From a virus: DNA of 29,860 nucleotides. Each line of letters opens with the position of its first letter. Position 1 is the stretch's first letter. Position numbers and translations under genes: made by a program. Shown one piece after another: positions 10,981 to 19,910 of the stretch. The notes under the pieces were generated by a model. That model searched no databases, was not told the DNA's origin, and was given only the letters and a program-made list of their open reading frames with translations. The stretch is taken from IMG/VR virus record IMGVR_UViG_3300022208_000022, positions 1-29,860 of that record, one strand, 5' to 3'.

Positions 10981-13197
10981 TTATTTGCGCTCCGGTTCCT
11001 CGCCGTTCCGGGTCAGGTCATCCGAGACCTGCTGGGCCAGCTTGCGCAACGGCGCTTGCAGGTTCGTGTCGCGCGTTCCAATTTGCGTTAGCCGCGCCAG
11101 GTGCGCCCCCAGTCCGTTAGGGTTGGCTGGCGGGGTTTTCTGCCCGTCAATCAACCAGCGCCGGAACTCGGGGTTGGTGTAGAGCTTCATCTGTTCGTCC
11201 GCGCTCATCCCGCGCATCAGCCCGGAGACATCGCCAAAAAAGCGCCGGAGCGCATCCACCGGATGCGTGGCCGTTGAAACGCCCGCCGCCATGGCCTTCA
11301 CGGCAATGCCCGGGCCGCCCTCCGCCGCCGCGTTCATGTATTCGGCGCGGCGCGCGGTGGGGCTGCCTTCCACGTTGAACCTGGTTTCGCGCATGCGTTG
11401 GCCGATGGTGGCCAGGTCATCAAACATTTGACGCGCGTCCGATCCGGGCGGGGCCAGGATGTTCTTGACGGAGAGCGGATAGCCGCCCTTCCCCTCTCCC
11501 CAGAGCTTGCCAAACGCGACGGGGTCAAACTTGCCGGAGGCGTCCATGGATTGCTGTTGCAACCGCACGGCCACCACGTCGTTCCACGCGCCGGGATTGG
11601 TGGCGGAAACCGTCTGCTTGAATTCGTTGAGCAGCGTTGGGCCCAGCCGATCCCCCGCCACGATGGCCTGGAACGCCTTTTCCGCCTGGGGATGGCTGGC
11701 GATTTTCCCCAGCATGTCCATGCGTTTCTCGCGCTCGGCCCAATTGCTCATGGCCTGCTGCCAATCACTTTTTGCCACGCCCCCCTTGGATTCTGCCGCC
11801 AGGGCCAGGTCGTGACGCGCGGCGTTGGCGGCCTCGCGGTATTGTTGCGGCATGCCGGAGACATCGGGTTGCCCCCACCCCGCCCGCGCATCCCATTGCT
11901 CGCGGAGATCGCGCAGGTGACCGAACGGAAGCCTCCCACCGTTCGCTTCCAGGTCTTCCGCCACGGTGCGCAGGAACGGCGGCACGGTTTGACTTGCGCT
12001 CGCCAGTGGTTGGCCGTCCGGGCCGGTGGCGCGGGCCATGAGTTGACGGATCTGGACATGCAGGCCACCAGCGTCAACCAGGGTGTCCGATCCGATGTTC
12101 CGCTCCACGCGGGATTCCAGGTCACGTTGCAGCGCCCCGCGTGCCGCCGCCCAATCCAGGATGCCCCGCTGGCTCTTCAACCCAGCGGCAATGGGTTCGC
12201 GTTCCGTGGATCCCGTGGATTCCAGCCCGCGCCGGAACGCGGAATCCATCGTTTCGCGCATCTTGTTTACGGCGTTGGCCCAACGATCCGCCGCGCGTGG
12301 GAAGCGGCTGGCGGCGTCCACCAGGCCGTGCACGGTGGGGGATTCCGTGATGAGCGGCGCGGAAGCTTCCGGGGCGATGTTCTGGCGTTCGATGGCGGCG
12401 GCGACATCCGGGCGTCCCTTGCCAGCCACGTCCATGCGCTGGGTCTGTGCCATCTCCTTGAGCAACGGTGCGCCAAAGGCGTTGTTGCGCGCGGCGCGCA
12501 TGGCGTACCCCGCGCCCGCGCCCACGGCCGCCGCTCCCCCACCCAGCAGGGCATTCTCGGTACCCCTCAGGGCCATGTCCCGCGCCACCTGACCGCCCGG
12601 GCGTTGTTCCTCCACGCCCACGCTGTTCAGCGCCAGACGATTGGCCAGTTCTCCCACGCCCGCATCCAACATCGAGGATGCGCCGATGCCCGCCGCCGCC
12701 GCGCCCACCGGGTTTTCCGTCACCATGCCCCCGCCCACCATGCCTGCCGTCTGGGCCAGCATGCGCACGCCTGTACCCGACAAGTCCGCGAGGTCGGAAA
12801 GCGCCAGCCCCCGTGGAGTGAACGCCCGCAACCCCGTGGCCTTGTTGGGATTGGCCTTGTCCTCGAACACCGGGAACAGGATTTCCGGCTCGGATGTGGC
12901 GTTGGGCGGCGGAAGCCCGGCCGCTTGCTTGCGGGATGTACCGGGATGCGTGTAGAGGAACGCGCCTGGGTGAAATTTCTGGATGATGGCCATGCGGTTC
13001 TCCGGCGCGGCCATGGAGGCCAGCGCATGCGCCTTGAGCGAGCCGCCGGTATCGCGATCCACGCGGAGGTTGGAGTAGTCCGCCTGCGCGGAGTATTGAT
13101 CCCACCACGCGCGCAGCGCCGGGGCCGCCTTGGACGTGGCTTGGCCCGGGGCTGGCGCCTCCTTTACCGCCGCGAATTGTTCCCATCCGTCCGCCAT
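10981..13197 (-). CDS. Ejection/internal virion protein (gp16 position)
   Basis: This is 738 aa from ATG 13197 with GAGGTGAT upstream, 1 bp after the previous stop. The N-terminus MADGWEQFAAVKEAPAPGQ carries a motif shared with the lipoprotein at 2944. An alanine- and glycine-rich, weakly hydrophobic stretch (about residues 150-235, TAGMVGGGMVTENPVGAAAA) could interact with membrane. The rest is long helices rich in Ala, Arg, Gln and Glu. No lytic transglycosylase motif was found. By place in the P22-like order it corresponds to gp16, which is packed in the virion and moves into the cell with DNA. Assignment rests on context, size and composition. Confidence 0.65.
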   Translation of the reverse strand: MADGWEQFAAVKEAPAPGQATSKAAPALRAWWDQYSAQADYSNLRVDRDTGGSLKAHALASMAAPENRMAIIQKFHPGAFLYTHPGTSRKQAAGLPPPNATSEPEILFPVFEDKANPNKATGLRAFTPRGLALSDLADLSGTGVRMLAQTAGMVGGGMVTENPVGAAAAGIGASSMLDAGVGELANRLALNSVGVEEQRPGGQVARDMALRGTENALLGGGAAAVGAGAGYAMRAARNNAFGAPLLKEMAQTQRMDVAGKGRPDVAAAIERQNIAPEASAPLITESPTVHGLVDAASRFPRAADRWANAVNKMRETMDSAFRRGLESTGSTEREPIAAGLKSQRGILDWAAARGALQRDLESRVERNIGSDTLVDAGGLHVQIRQLMARATGPDGQPLASASQTVPPFLRTVAEDLEANGGRLPFGHLRDLREQWDARAGWGQPDVSGMPQQYREAANAARHDLALAAESKGGVAKSDWQQAMSNWAEREKRMDMLGKIASHPQAEKAFQAIVAGDRLGPTLLNEFKQTVSATNPGAWNDVVAVRLQQQSMDASGKFDPVAFGKLWGEGKGGYPLSVKNILAPPGSDARQMFDDLATIGQRMRETRFNVEGSPTARRAEYMNAAAEGGPGIAVKAMAAGVSTATHPVDALRRFFGDVSGLMRGMSADEQMKLYTNPEFRRWLIDGQKTPPANPNGLGAHLARLTQIGTRDTNLQAPLRKLAQQVSDDLTRNGEEPERK

Positions 13198-13198
13198 A

Positions 13199-14497
13199 TC
13201 ACCTCACGCGCAGCGTTCCTTGCGGGTCAAGGAACCGGGTTCCGGGCGGCAACTGATTCGCCTCTTCCGGCGTCTTTGGGCGTGGCAACTTGCTGGTGTC
13301 CCCGTTCCATATTTCGTTTTCCTTGGACCTCTTGATGTCCATTGGCTTGGTGAACTCGCTCCGAATGGGCACGGACCCGGTGATTTCATCCTCACCGAAG
13401 CCCAGCTTTTTCCCCTGGCGCTGGAAGTAGTCGCGCGTCATTTCGTTGGTTTTCAGCGCGTTCATGTACATATCGTGCCCACCCACGGCGATCATTTGCC
13501 GCGTTGAATCGGTCAGGGTGTCGTCGCGGCCATCCATCAGGCGAATGTAGGCGTTGGCCATTGGCCCCGGAAGCGCCTGCACGGCCTGTTGCACGCTCAT
13601 GTATTGCCCCTCACCCAGGCCAATGCCGGGATTGTGCATCTTGGCGTACTTGGTAAGCGCGGTGAGCGCGCCCACACGGTCTTTTTTCTCCAGCGCGTCG
13701 CGGAGATCTCCATAATCTTGCTGGATGGTTCGGAACCCGATGGTTTGGCTCACAAACTCCTTGCGCATTTCGGCCTGGGCATTGAGCCGTTCTGGCCCCA
13801 CCAGGACACCCACGGGTTTTTCCCCGATCTTGCTGATCTGACCGCCAGGACCGGCTTGTGCCAACAGTTGCCCGGGCGTACCGCGCGCGGAGTAGGTCGC
13901 ACCCCCTTGTTGGGTGATGTTCATGAAGTCGCCATACTGGCCACGCATGCGGTTGTTGATCTCCATGTCCTGCAACAGGTCGTTGAAGTTCATCGTTAGC
14001 GGAAGGTCCTCGCGGTACATCCCGCGCCCCCCCGCGAACAATGGGCCCTGCGGCTCGCCCTTCAGCCCCGCGGGCATGGATGGCATGACCTTGCCGAGAA
14101 CATGACGTTCCACCTGCCAGGCGTCATTGGTGATTTTGTCTTCGTCCGCTGGGGACAGATTGGGGTTCTGCGCCCGCGCCTCTGCAACCTTGTCCCGCAC
14201 ACGAACGTGGCTTTCTCCAAGTAAGTCATGAATCTTGACCTGGCGGCTGGTGGCCTCCGCCTGCTGGTTTCGCACCATGGGCTCGATTTGCTGGGCCATC
14301 AGTGGATTCTTCTCGGCAACGTGTTGAAGGATGGTGGAAGACCCCAAGCCTTCCTGCGCGATGATTTTCCGCGCCTGGGCGTTGCGCCCCGCCTCCGCGA
14401 TCTGCAACAGGTTGTTGGCCCCGGCGAGCCCACGCAGGATGCTCCCGCCGTAGTCCACGGGTTGGAGGTTGTTGAATACGCTCGGGTCTGAGGGCAT
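13199..14497 (-). CDS. Ejection/internal virion protein (gp20 position)
   Basis: This is 432 aa from ATG 14497 with GGAG upstream. It is mostly helical and polar (ILRGLAGANNLLQIAEAGRN at the start, then long Gln-, Glu- and Arg-rich helices), with a short structured tail ending FLDPQGTLRVR. Position between two other candidate ejection proteins matches P22 gp20. The C-terminal region from about residue 300 (YMSVQQAVQALPGPMANAYI) is less repetitive and may be globular. No enzymatic motif was found. Role in DNA ejection is inferred from synteny only. Confidence 0.6.
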   Translation of the reverse strand: MPSDPSVFNNLQPVDYGGSILRGLAGANNLLQIAEAGRNAQARKIIAQEGLGSSTILQHVAEKNPLMAQQIEPMVRNQQAEATSRQVKIHDLLGESHVRVRDKVAEARAQNPNLSPADEDKITNDAWQVERHVLGKVMPSMPAGLKGEPQGPLFAGGRGMYREDLPLTMNFNDLLQDMEINNRMRGQYGDFMNITQQGGATYSARGTPGQLLAQAGPGGQISKIGEKPVGVLVGPERLNAQAEMRKEFVSQTIGFRTIQQDYGDLRDALEKKDRVGALTALTKYAKMHNPGIGLGEGQYMSVQQAVQALPGPMANAYIRLMDGRDDTLTDSTRQMIAVGGHDMYMNALKTNEMTRDYFQRQGKKLGFGEDEITGSVPIRSEFTKPMDIKRSKENEIWNGDTSKLPRPKTPEEANQLPPGTRFLDPQGTLRVR

Positions 14498-14509
14498 GAT
14501 GTTCTCCGG

Positions 14510-15421
14510 TTAGGCCCTTCCCAGGGCGGCGCCACCCAGGGCGCCACCCAAACTCAACAGTCCGCTAATCAAGTTGTTTTGGGCATTGGCCTTGGCGATG
14601 CCCGCCGCGGCCGCGGCATTGCCCTGCGCGGTGAGCGCGTTGGCGATGCTTTCCCCGCTTCTGGTGGAGCCGCTCATGATGCTCCCGGCCGTGTTGCCAA
14701 TTCCATTGACCATGTTTCCAATGGATGCATCCATGCTGCCGATGGTGCCAACCATGTTGGCCATGCTGGAGGCCAGGCCTGTCTTTCCGCTCACGTAACT
14801 CGCCAATGCATTTTGACCCAAGCCCGCGACGCCCAGCAGGGAGTCCACCTGGTTTTTCCAATAGGTTGACGCGAGGTCCTGGTTGAACATGGAGAGGTCT
14901 TTGGCGGCCTGACCGCTCCAGGGCGATCCGCCCGCGCCCGCCTTTGAGAGAATGCCCATCTCCCCCATTTGTTGCTGGAATTTAAACGCTGGGTCGTTGG
15001 GGTTGAATCCGCCCGCCATGAGGTTGTTGGCGCGGCGCATCGCCGCCTCACCTTCCGAGCGGTAGGCCAGGGTGTCTCGCCCAATGTCCCCGATGTAGCC
15101 CTTCACATCGCCGATGTAGCCCTTCACATCCTTGATGTTCCCCTGCACATCGCCGATGTAGCCCTTCATGTCCTTGATGTAGCCCTGGATGTCACTTCGC
15201 CCCAGGTCGAACATTTCCCGTTGGGCCGCGATGGCGCGATCCGTGGCCGCGCCCATGCCTTCCAACCCTTTATCCACCGCGCCGTTTCCGGTGCCCGCCA
15301 TGTTTTTCAACCAATTTCCACCGCCAAGTCCGCTTGCAAGGCCAAACGTGCCGGTGTTAGCGATGCTCCCCACCAAATCGCTAGCATTTTTAATCTTGTT
15401 CCAGCCGTCAAACATGCCCAT
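14510..15421 (-). CDS. DNA transfer (ejection) protein with heptad repeats
   Basis: This is 303 aa from ATG 15421 with AAGGAG six bases upstream. It begins MGMFDGWNKIKNASDLV and has a glycine-rich first 45 residues. Residues about 77-112 are five to six 7-residue units of the form GYIGDVK, encoded by 21-bp DNA repeats at 15085-15192. The C-terminal third is alanine/glycine-rich and weakly hydrophobic (NNLISGLLSLGGALGGAALG), suited to membrane insertion. Size, composition and place directly after the gp10/gp26-position genes match the small ejection proteins of P22 (gp7/gp14). It would be released into the cell envelope at infection. Confidence 0.65.
   Translation of the reverse strand: MGMFDGWNKIKNASDLVGSIANTGTFGLASGLGGGNWLKNMAGTGNGAVDKGLEGMGAATDRAIAAQREMFDLGRSDIQGYIKDMKGYIGDVQGNIKDVKGYIGDVKGYIGDIGRDTLAYRSEGEAAMRRANNLMAGGFNPNDPAFKFQQQMGEMGILSKAGAGGSPWSGQAAKDLSMFNQDLASTYWKNQVDSLLGVAGLGQNALASYVSGKTGLASSMANMVGTIGSMDASIGNMVNGIGNTAGSIMSGSTRSGESIANALTAQGNAAAAAGIAKANAQNNLISGLLSLGGALGGAALGRA
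15085..15192 (-). repeat. 21-bp tandem repeats inside the ejection gene
   Basis: There are imperfect units of about 21 bp (core GATGTAGCCCTTCACATC on the plus strand) encoding GYIGDVK-like heptads. Some units differ (GNIKDVQ). Copy number could change by slippage in steps of seven residues without shifting the frame. Confidence 0.8.
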
Positions 15422-15442
15422 GTCGCGCTCCTTCTGATCGGG

Positions 15443-16015
15443 TTACCGCCCGGCGACCTTGAAACTCACGCAAAAATGAATCCCCAGGGTGCTAACACCG
15501 GCGCTCCCGGCCACGTTGCCATTGCTGTCAATCGTAAGCGTGGCGGCGGCGCCGTTGGATTCACATCCAAAGCGGACCTTGGCGGCGGGACGATACCCGG
15601 CGGGCAGGGTGAAAATCACCGCCGTGGCCAATGTTCCATTTTTCACCGCGCCCTTGACCCAAACCGTTTTGCCGTCCGCGTCCATGACGAACGCCGTGGT
15701 TTCCTCGCCCGCGCCATACGCCACCCAGTTGTTCTGGAATTTGGGTTCCCCCGTCACCCCGGCGGGAACGTCCACCGCGTGCCAACCTTCCGGAGTACCC
15801 GCCGCGTAGCTCCCCTGGGCCATGGCGTGGATGAAGTTGATGGCCGTGGGGGCGGCGCTGGCGGCAAAATTCGTGGTCAATGTGGCAATGTTGAGCGCGC
15901 CCATCCCAGTGAACAGGTTGTTCCAGAGGGAGTTGAACCAACCCGCCCAGGATGCGGCGGTGCGTTCCCCGTCGGCTGGGGTGCGCTGCACGGGCGGCAT
16001 GTCCAGGGTGGCCAT
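15443..16015 (-). CDS. Virion protein in the tail-needle (gp26) position
   Basis: This is 190 aa from ATG 16015, which overlaps the TGA of the upstream gp10-like gene (TGATG). In-frame starts further upstream lie inside that gene. The first 70 residues are helical (ASWAGWFNSLWNNLFTGMGA). The last 120 form a strand-rich domain (FQNNWVAYGAGEETTAFVMD, then VIFTLPAGYRPAAKVRFGC) like the tip domains of phage fibres. Its place right after gp10 is that of the P22 tail needle gp26, but it lacks the long coiled coil, so it may be a shorter plug or a fibre. Confidence 0.55.
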   Translation of the reverse strand: MATLDMPPVQRTPADGERTAASWAGWFNSLWNNLFTGMGALNIATLTTNFAASAAPTAINFIHAMAQGSYAAGTPEGWHAVDVPAGVTGEPKFQNNWVAYGAGEETTAFVMDADGKTVWVKGAVKNGTLATAVIFTLPAGYRPAAKVRFGCESNGAAATLTIDSNGNVAGSAGVSTLGIHFCVSFKVAGR

Positions 16016-17529
16016 CACACGGCCCCGCTTCTGGAGGATGAACTGCCGGGAACCAGCACCTCGCCGGTGATGGTGCAACGCACGGGATCGGTCACCCGGA
16101 TCTTAACCACAATGTCCCGCGCCCGGCCCAGGTTTTGCCAACGTACCCGCGTGCGGTATTGCCCCACCGCTCCCAGGGTGCGCAGGCGTTCCTTGCCCCA
16201 CGTTCGCCCCTTGTCGCGGGAGAGCGAGAGCATGATCTGCGGCAGTTGCGTGGGGCTGGCGTCAATGCCGTCACCAGAATTGCAGTCCAGTTCTAGCGCG
16301 GCCAGGATTTGCATGCGGTTGCCATCCTCGTACAAATGCCGCCCCACCAATTCGCGCTCGATGGGCTGATCCTGGCCGCCGATCTTTGTCAGCTGATCGG
16401 CATAGGTGGCCTTGCGGGGCTCCGCGGCCCACAACGAGCCGTCCGCGTAATCCCCGAACACCACCACGCTGTTGAAACCGCTGGCCGTGGCTCCCCGATG
16501 CGGGCCGAATCCACTGGGGGCGGCGGAGACCCCGCCGAACGCGCTTTCTTCCGACCACAATTGCGTGGCGGCGTCGTACATCCAACTCACCTTGGAGGAC
16601 GGGAAAAAGAGGCGGTATTGCAGGTGGCCATTGATGGACCAGGAACACCCTTCCGCCTGGAACGCGTCCGAATATCCGTTGATGATGTGCTCCAGGTCGG
16701 GATGGGAAACGCGCTGGAACTGGTTGCCCTGCACACTGTACACTGAGACCTCGCCGCGCCCGCCTTCGCCAGCGGCGGACTGCGCCAGCACCATCAACCC
16801 ATCGCCAAACGGCGCGATGGACGCGGCGGAAGCCAGCCCGAACGATACGGCGTTTTGCGAGATGCGCTGCCAGGGGGGAGATCCCACGCCACTGAACCCC
16901 CAAAATTCCGTGCTGCGCTCGCCAAACAGGTATAGGGTATCCCCGTAATGCCGAACGGCCACCAGGTTGTCCGGGTCTGCGTCGGCGGTGGTGAACGAAA
17001 GGCCCGGCCAACTGGCGCCGTCGCCCAGCGCGGACACGTTCCATTTCCCGGAATTTGCCACAGATCCAATGAAATAACTGTGTCCGGCGGTGATGGAGGT
17101 CAGCGCCGGAGCTCCGGCAACGACGGTGAACGTGCTGGTGGTTACGTTGAAAATATAGAAGTTCGTACCGTCGCAAATTCCAATCTGGAATCCAGTCACG
17201 CCTTGGATGGCGTCCATGGTGACGCGGCCGTCCTTGGTGTTGAGTGTTCCACGTTCGGTGTAGGTGTAATTCGGCAGGACCTCAATAAATTTGCTGCCCT
17301 GCACCACCCACAAGGAACTGGAGAACCGGAAGAGCCCCCGGATGCGGTTCGCGCCCAGGTAGATTTTCTGCGTCAGCGGGGGCCGGTCGTAAATGGCCCA
17401 CGGGCCGCGATCCGGGCCTTGCGCCGGGGTGCCCGGCTGATCCCAGCCATAGTAATAGTTCAGCCGCCGTTGCGTGCTCACCACACGGTTGCGGCCATTG
17501 AGTCCCGCGCCAAAAATTTGAGGGTTCAT
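16015..17529 (-). CDS. P22 gp10-like packaged-DNA stabilisation protein
   Basis: This is 504 aa from ATG 17529, overlapping the stop of the gp4-like gene (ATGA). It is a strand-rich protein with repeated aromatic blade-like segments: RLNYYYGWDQPGTPAQGPDR, VTGFQIGICDGTNFYIFNV, DNLVAVRHYGDTLYLFGERS, TEFWGFSGVGSPPWQRI, WSINGHLQYRLFFPSSK. These match the P22 gp10 family, which forms the hexameric hub below the portal-gp4 assembly and keeps DNA in the filled head. P22 gp10 is about 470 aa, so the length agrees. Neighbours (gp4-like upstream) agree with the P22 order. Confidence 0.85.
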   Translation of the reverse strand: MNPQIFGAGLNGRNRVVSTQRRLNYYYGWDQPGTPAQGPDRGPWAIYDRPPLTQKIYLGANRIRGLFRFSSSLWVVQGSKFIEVLPNYTYTERGTLNTKDGRVTMDAIQGVTGFQIGICDGTNFYIFNVTTSTFTVVAGAPALTSITAGHSYFIGSVANSGKWNVSALGDGASWPGLSFTTADADPDNLVAVRHYGDTLYLFGERSTEFWGFSGVGSPPWQRISQNAVSFGLASAASIAPFGDGLMVLAQSAAGEGGRGEVSVYSVQGNQFQRVSHPDLEHIINGYSDAFQAEGCSWSINGHLQYRLFFPSSKVSWMYDAATQLWSEESAFGGVSAAPSGFGPHRGATASGFNSVVVFGDYADGSLWAAEPRKATYADQLTKIGGQDQPIERELVGRHLYEDGNRMQILAALELDCNSGDGIDASPTQLPQIMLSLSRDKGRTWGKERLRTLGAVGQYRTRVRWQNLGRARDIVVKIRVTDPVRCTITGEVLVPGSSSSRSGAV

Positions 17530-18281
17530 CGTTCCCCCCCGCCGCGATCCGTGTACACGTTGTAATACCAGCCTCCACCGGTGGAGGCGTCGTTGCCGAT
17601 GCGTGGATCCACGCGGTTGACATTCGCCAGATTGGCGCGCGCGTCAGAGAGCCGCCGCAACAGCGTGGCGGTTGGCTCCACCTGGAAATATCCGCTGCAT
17701 TCAACGGCAAGGTTCAGCACCAGCCACCGGTAAAACCCGTTGGGCAGCGCAAAGGCCGTGGTGAGATTGGGGAAATACAAAAATGGATTGTCGAACACCC
17801 AAAATAGGGTGTAGGACGCGCTGGGAACGGGATACAGGATGATCTTTCCCTGCGGGTAGGTGGCATCGTAAAACAGCGCCTGTGGTCTCGGCGCGCTGGT
17901 TACGGTTTTCAGGGGGATGCTGTCAAAGGCTTGGCGGTCAGGAAGCACGGTCACGGGGACATCCATCCCGTTGGCATCGCGCACGTAGGCCCACCACACC
18001 CGCTGCGGACGTCCGCCGCTCACGGCGAAGTCCGCGCCGCTTCCAACGCTGCCCACGGTGTATTCCGATTTCCCCGCCACCAGCGCCCCGCTGTCAATCT
18101 GGTAGCGGAACACCTTGGAGCGGTCCAAGGATTCGGAATCCAACAGGGCGTTGAGGCGGCGCAACATGTCCTTGGGCTGGGAGTCGGAGAGTTCCTCGCC
18201 CTCGCCGATGGCCCCCAGTTCCAGGGCCGCGTCCGTGCAGATGGATATGGCGGTGACCGCCTCACCCCAGGGAGCCGTCAT
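17526..18281 (-). CDS. P22 gp4-like head-tail adaptor
   Basis: This is 251 aa from ATG 18281. The N-terminal part AISICTDAALELGAIGEGEE, then MLRRLNALLDSES, and the aromatic centre (TLFWVFDNPFLYFPN) followed by PNGFYRWLVLNLAVECSGYF are the typical pattern of the P22 tail accessory factor gp4 family. These proteins attach to the portal after packaging. It is longer than P22 gp4 (about 166 aa), as is common in relatives from environmental phages. The C-terminus GGGWYYNVYTDRGGGER is glycine-rich. Its stop overlaps the gp10-like start, and the two proteins would be neighbours in the neck of the virion. Confidence 0.8.
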   Translation of the reverse strand: MTAPWGEAVTAISICTDAALELGAIGEGEELSDSQPKDMLRRLNALLDSESLDRSKVFRYQIDSGALVAGKSEYTVGSVGSGADFAVSGGRPQRVWWAYVRDANGMDVPVTVLPDRQAFDSIPLKTVTSAPRPQALFYDATYPQGKIILYPVPSASYTLFWVFDNPFLYFPNLTTAFALPNGFYRWLVLNLAVECSGYFQVEPTATLLRRLSDARANLANVNRVDPRIGNDASTGGGWYYNVYTDRGGGER

Positions 18282-18320
18282 TGCATCCTCGATTCAACGT
18301 GCCGCGTTCGCTTCGCCGCG

Positions 18321-18545
18321 TTACCCGCGTAGTGCGATTTCGTTACGTTTCCCTTCCGGGAAATCCGCCAACGGCTTGAAGCCATCGGCCCGCGCCTTGC
18401 GGAGTTGCTTTGGGTTGTTCACTTGCCGGGCGTTCTCCTTTTCGTGATAGAGCGCCATGGGGAATTTCCCCGGATCTACCTCACCTTCGTCTTCGTCCTG
18501 CTCTGCTTGCGGCGGGACGTCCGGCCTGCCTTTGTTTTCTGCCAT
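18321..18545 (-). CDS. Small structural-region protein
   Basis: This is 74 aa from ATG 18545 (MAENKGRPDV). An acidic disordered start (AEQDEDEGEVDPG) is followed by KFPMALYHEKENARQVNNPK and a helix LRKARADGFKPL. The form 'P-x-x-LYH-x(n)-V-x-N-x-x-x-L-x-x-x-x-x-x-GF' is common in small proteins encoded near phage capsid and neck genes. No function is known. It lies between coat and gp4-like genes. Confidence 0.6.
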   Translation of the reverse strand: MAENKGRPDVPPQAEQDEDEGEVDPGKFPMALYHEKENARQVNNPKQLRKARADGFKPLADFPEGKRNEIALRG

Positions 18546-18574
18546 GTTGGATCTCCAAGGTTGGTGTGTGGACA

Positions 18575-18606
18575 CCCCCGGCCCCACCAACGGGAAGAGC
18601 CGGGGG
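18575..18606. terminator. GC-rich hairpin downstream of the coat gene
   Basis: CCCCCGGC (18575-18582) and GCCGGGGG (18599-18606) form an 8-bp perfect stem with a 16-nt loop in the gap after the coat stop codon. On the minus strand no U-tract follows (TGTCC), so it is not a classical terminator for the late message. It may reduce readthrough or stabilise the coat mRNA 3' end. The plus-strand reading is followed by ATTTT. Confidence 0.45.
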
Positions 18607-18629
18607 ATTTTGGGATGCAGTGACGTGGG

Positions 18630-19910
18630 CTAGTAAATCAACCGTGCGCCCAGTTCCGGGTACTGCACCACCGCGCCGAAGAGCGCATCCAGGCGCGTGA
18701 TGCGCTTGTCGTTAAGCACGTCGTATGCCTGAACCATGCGCAACGTCATGCCCTTGTACGTTTCCTGGACCGCCCAGATCACGCCTTTCTCCGGCACATC
18801 CATCGGCACCATGGCCAAGGTAACGCAGTCCTTGTGCATGACGATGTTGTTCACGGTCGACTTGGACGCCGTGCCCGTGACCACAACGATGGTCTGGCCG
18901 TTCAAGGGGGAGGTCATGCAGGTGGCCTGCTGCTTCTGGGCGGTCGTGCCGCTCATGGGCGAGATGGCCGGGTAAATCGGGATGGTGGCATTCCCCACGC
19001 CGTCGCTGTTGACGTTGGCGGTGACCAGCCAGCAGGCCCGGACGCCGGTGGAAAGGCGCGTTTGCGGGTTGCAAGCCAGCACGGCGCCCGCCGCCGCGTC
19101 CGTCGCCCCGAACTGGATCACGTCGCCCTGGAGCAACACGCCGGTGACACTGGCCGTCCAGCCACTGGTGACCACGAAACTTCCCACTTGGCTGGCCCCG
19201 TTGACCACCGGTGTTCCACCCTGCGCGCCCGCGGTGTGTTGCGGCGTGGCCTGCCCCATGTAGGTGTTGACGTTGAGCAGGTTGTAGGGGAGCTGTGATC
19301 CGTCGCTCAGCAAGGCTCCCTCCACCAGGCGTTGAGAGAACACAGCCGGGAGCGCGCCCGTGGCGGCGGCGGTGCGGATCGCCGTCATCGTCGCCGGGTT
19401 GAGGTAGGCGTTCCGGCTATCCATAGGCACGTTGTACTCATCCAGCCGTTGCGTGGCCGCGCCAAACGCCGCCGGGGTGTTGGGAATGGTGCCGATGGCG
19501 CCCACGGCGTTGAAAATCCCGTTTTTCGCGACGGCGTTCACATACACTTCCATGTCCGTGCGGAGTTGCGACACGGCGGGTTTCAGGTAGCGTTCCGCGA
19601 AGCGATCAATGGTCAACGTCAGGTCCTTGTCCTGAAATTCCAGGGCAATCACCTTCTGCTGATTGATGTTGAGGTTGACGGACGGTTCCACGGTATCCTG
19701 CCCACCCGTGATGGTGGGGCCATCCAACGACAGATAGCGGTTGGGTTTGCGCAAGCTCAGTTGCGCGCCTTTCTTGAAGGTTCCGCCCGCGCCGCCCGTG
19801 TAGTATTGCTCCCAGTCGGTGTTTACGGTTTCGAGCATCGGGCAAGTGGCTTCCAGCAACAGCAGGGTTTCACGGATGATTGTCGTTGGGGTGAGCAAGG
19901 TGTTTGCCAT
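18630..19910 (-). CDS. Major capsid protein, P22 coat family
   Basis: This is 426 aa from ATG 19910 with GAGG seven bases upstream. The start MANTLLTPTTIIRETLLLLE, the following DWEQYYTGGAGGTFKKGAQL, and the central LTLTIDRFAERYLKPAVSQL and TQRLDEYNVPMDSRNAYLNP segments are the usual landmarks of the P22 gp5-type coat protein, which has an HK97 fold with an inserted domain. P22 coat is 430 aa. A region around residues 225-290 (SGWTASVTGVLLQGDVIQFG) fits the insertion domain. It is preceded by a scaffold gene and a 217-bp structured leader, and followed by a hairpin. Confidence 0.9.
   Translation of the reverse strand: MANTLLTPTTIIRETLLLLEATCPMLETVNTDWEQYYTGGAGGTFKKGAQLSLRKPNRYLSLDGPTITGGQDTVEPSVNLNINQQKVIALEFQDKDLTLTIDRFAERYLKPAVSQLRTDMEVYVNAVAKNGIFNAVGAIGTIPNTPAAFGAATQRLDEYNVPMDSRNAYLNPATMTAIRTAAATGALPAVFSQRLVEGALLSDGSQLPYNLLNVNTYMGQATPQHTAGAQGGTPVVNGASQVGSFVVTSGWTASVTGVLLQGDVIQFGATDAAAGAVLACNPQTRLSTGVRACWLVTANVNSDGVGNATIPIYPAISPMSGTTAQKQQATCMTSPLNGQTIVVVTGTASKSTVNNIVMHKDCVTLAMVPMDVPEKGVIWAVQETYKGMTLRMVQAYDVLNDKRITRLDALFGAVVQYPELGARLIY

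Noticed and set aside
11398-13335. 645-codon plus-strand frame
   Set aside because: It is the mirror of the long minus-strand ejection gene. High GC keeps antisense frames open, and the product is His/Arg/Gly-rich without domains.
14969-16369. 466-codon plus-strand frame
   Set aside because: Antisense to three well-supported minus-strand genes, with repetitive low-complexity product and no ribosome site.
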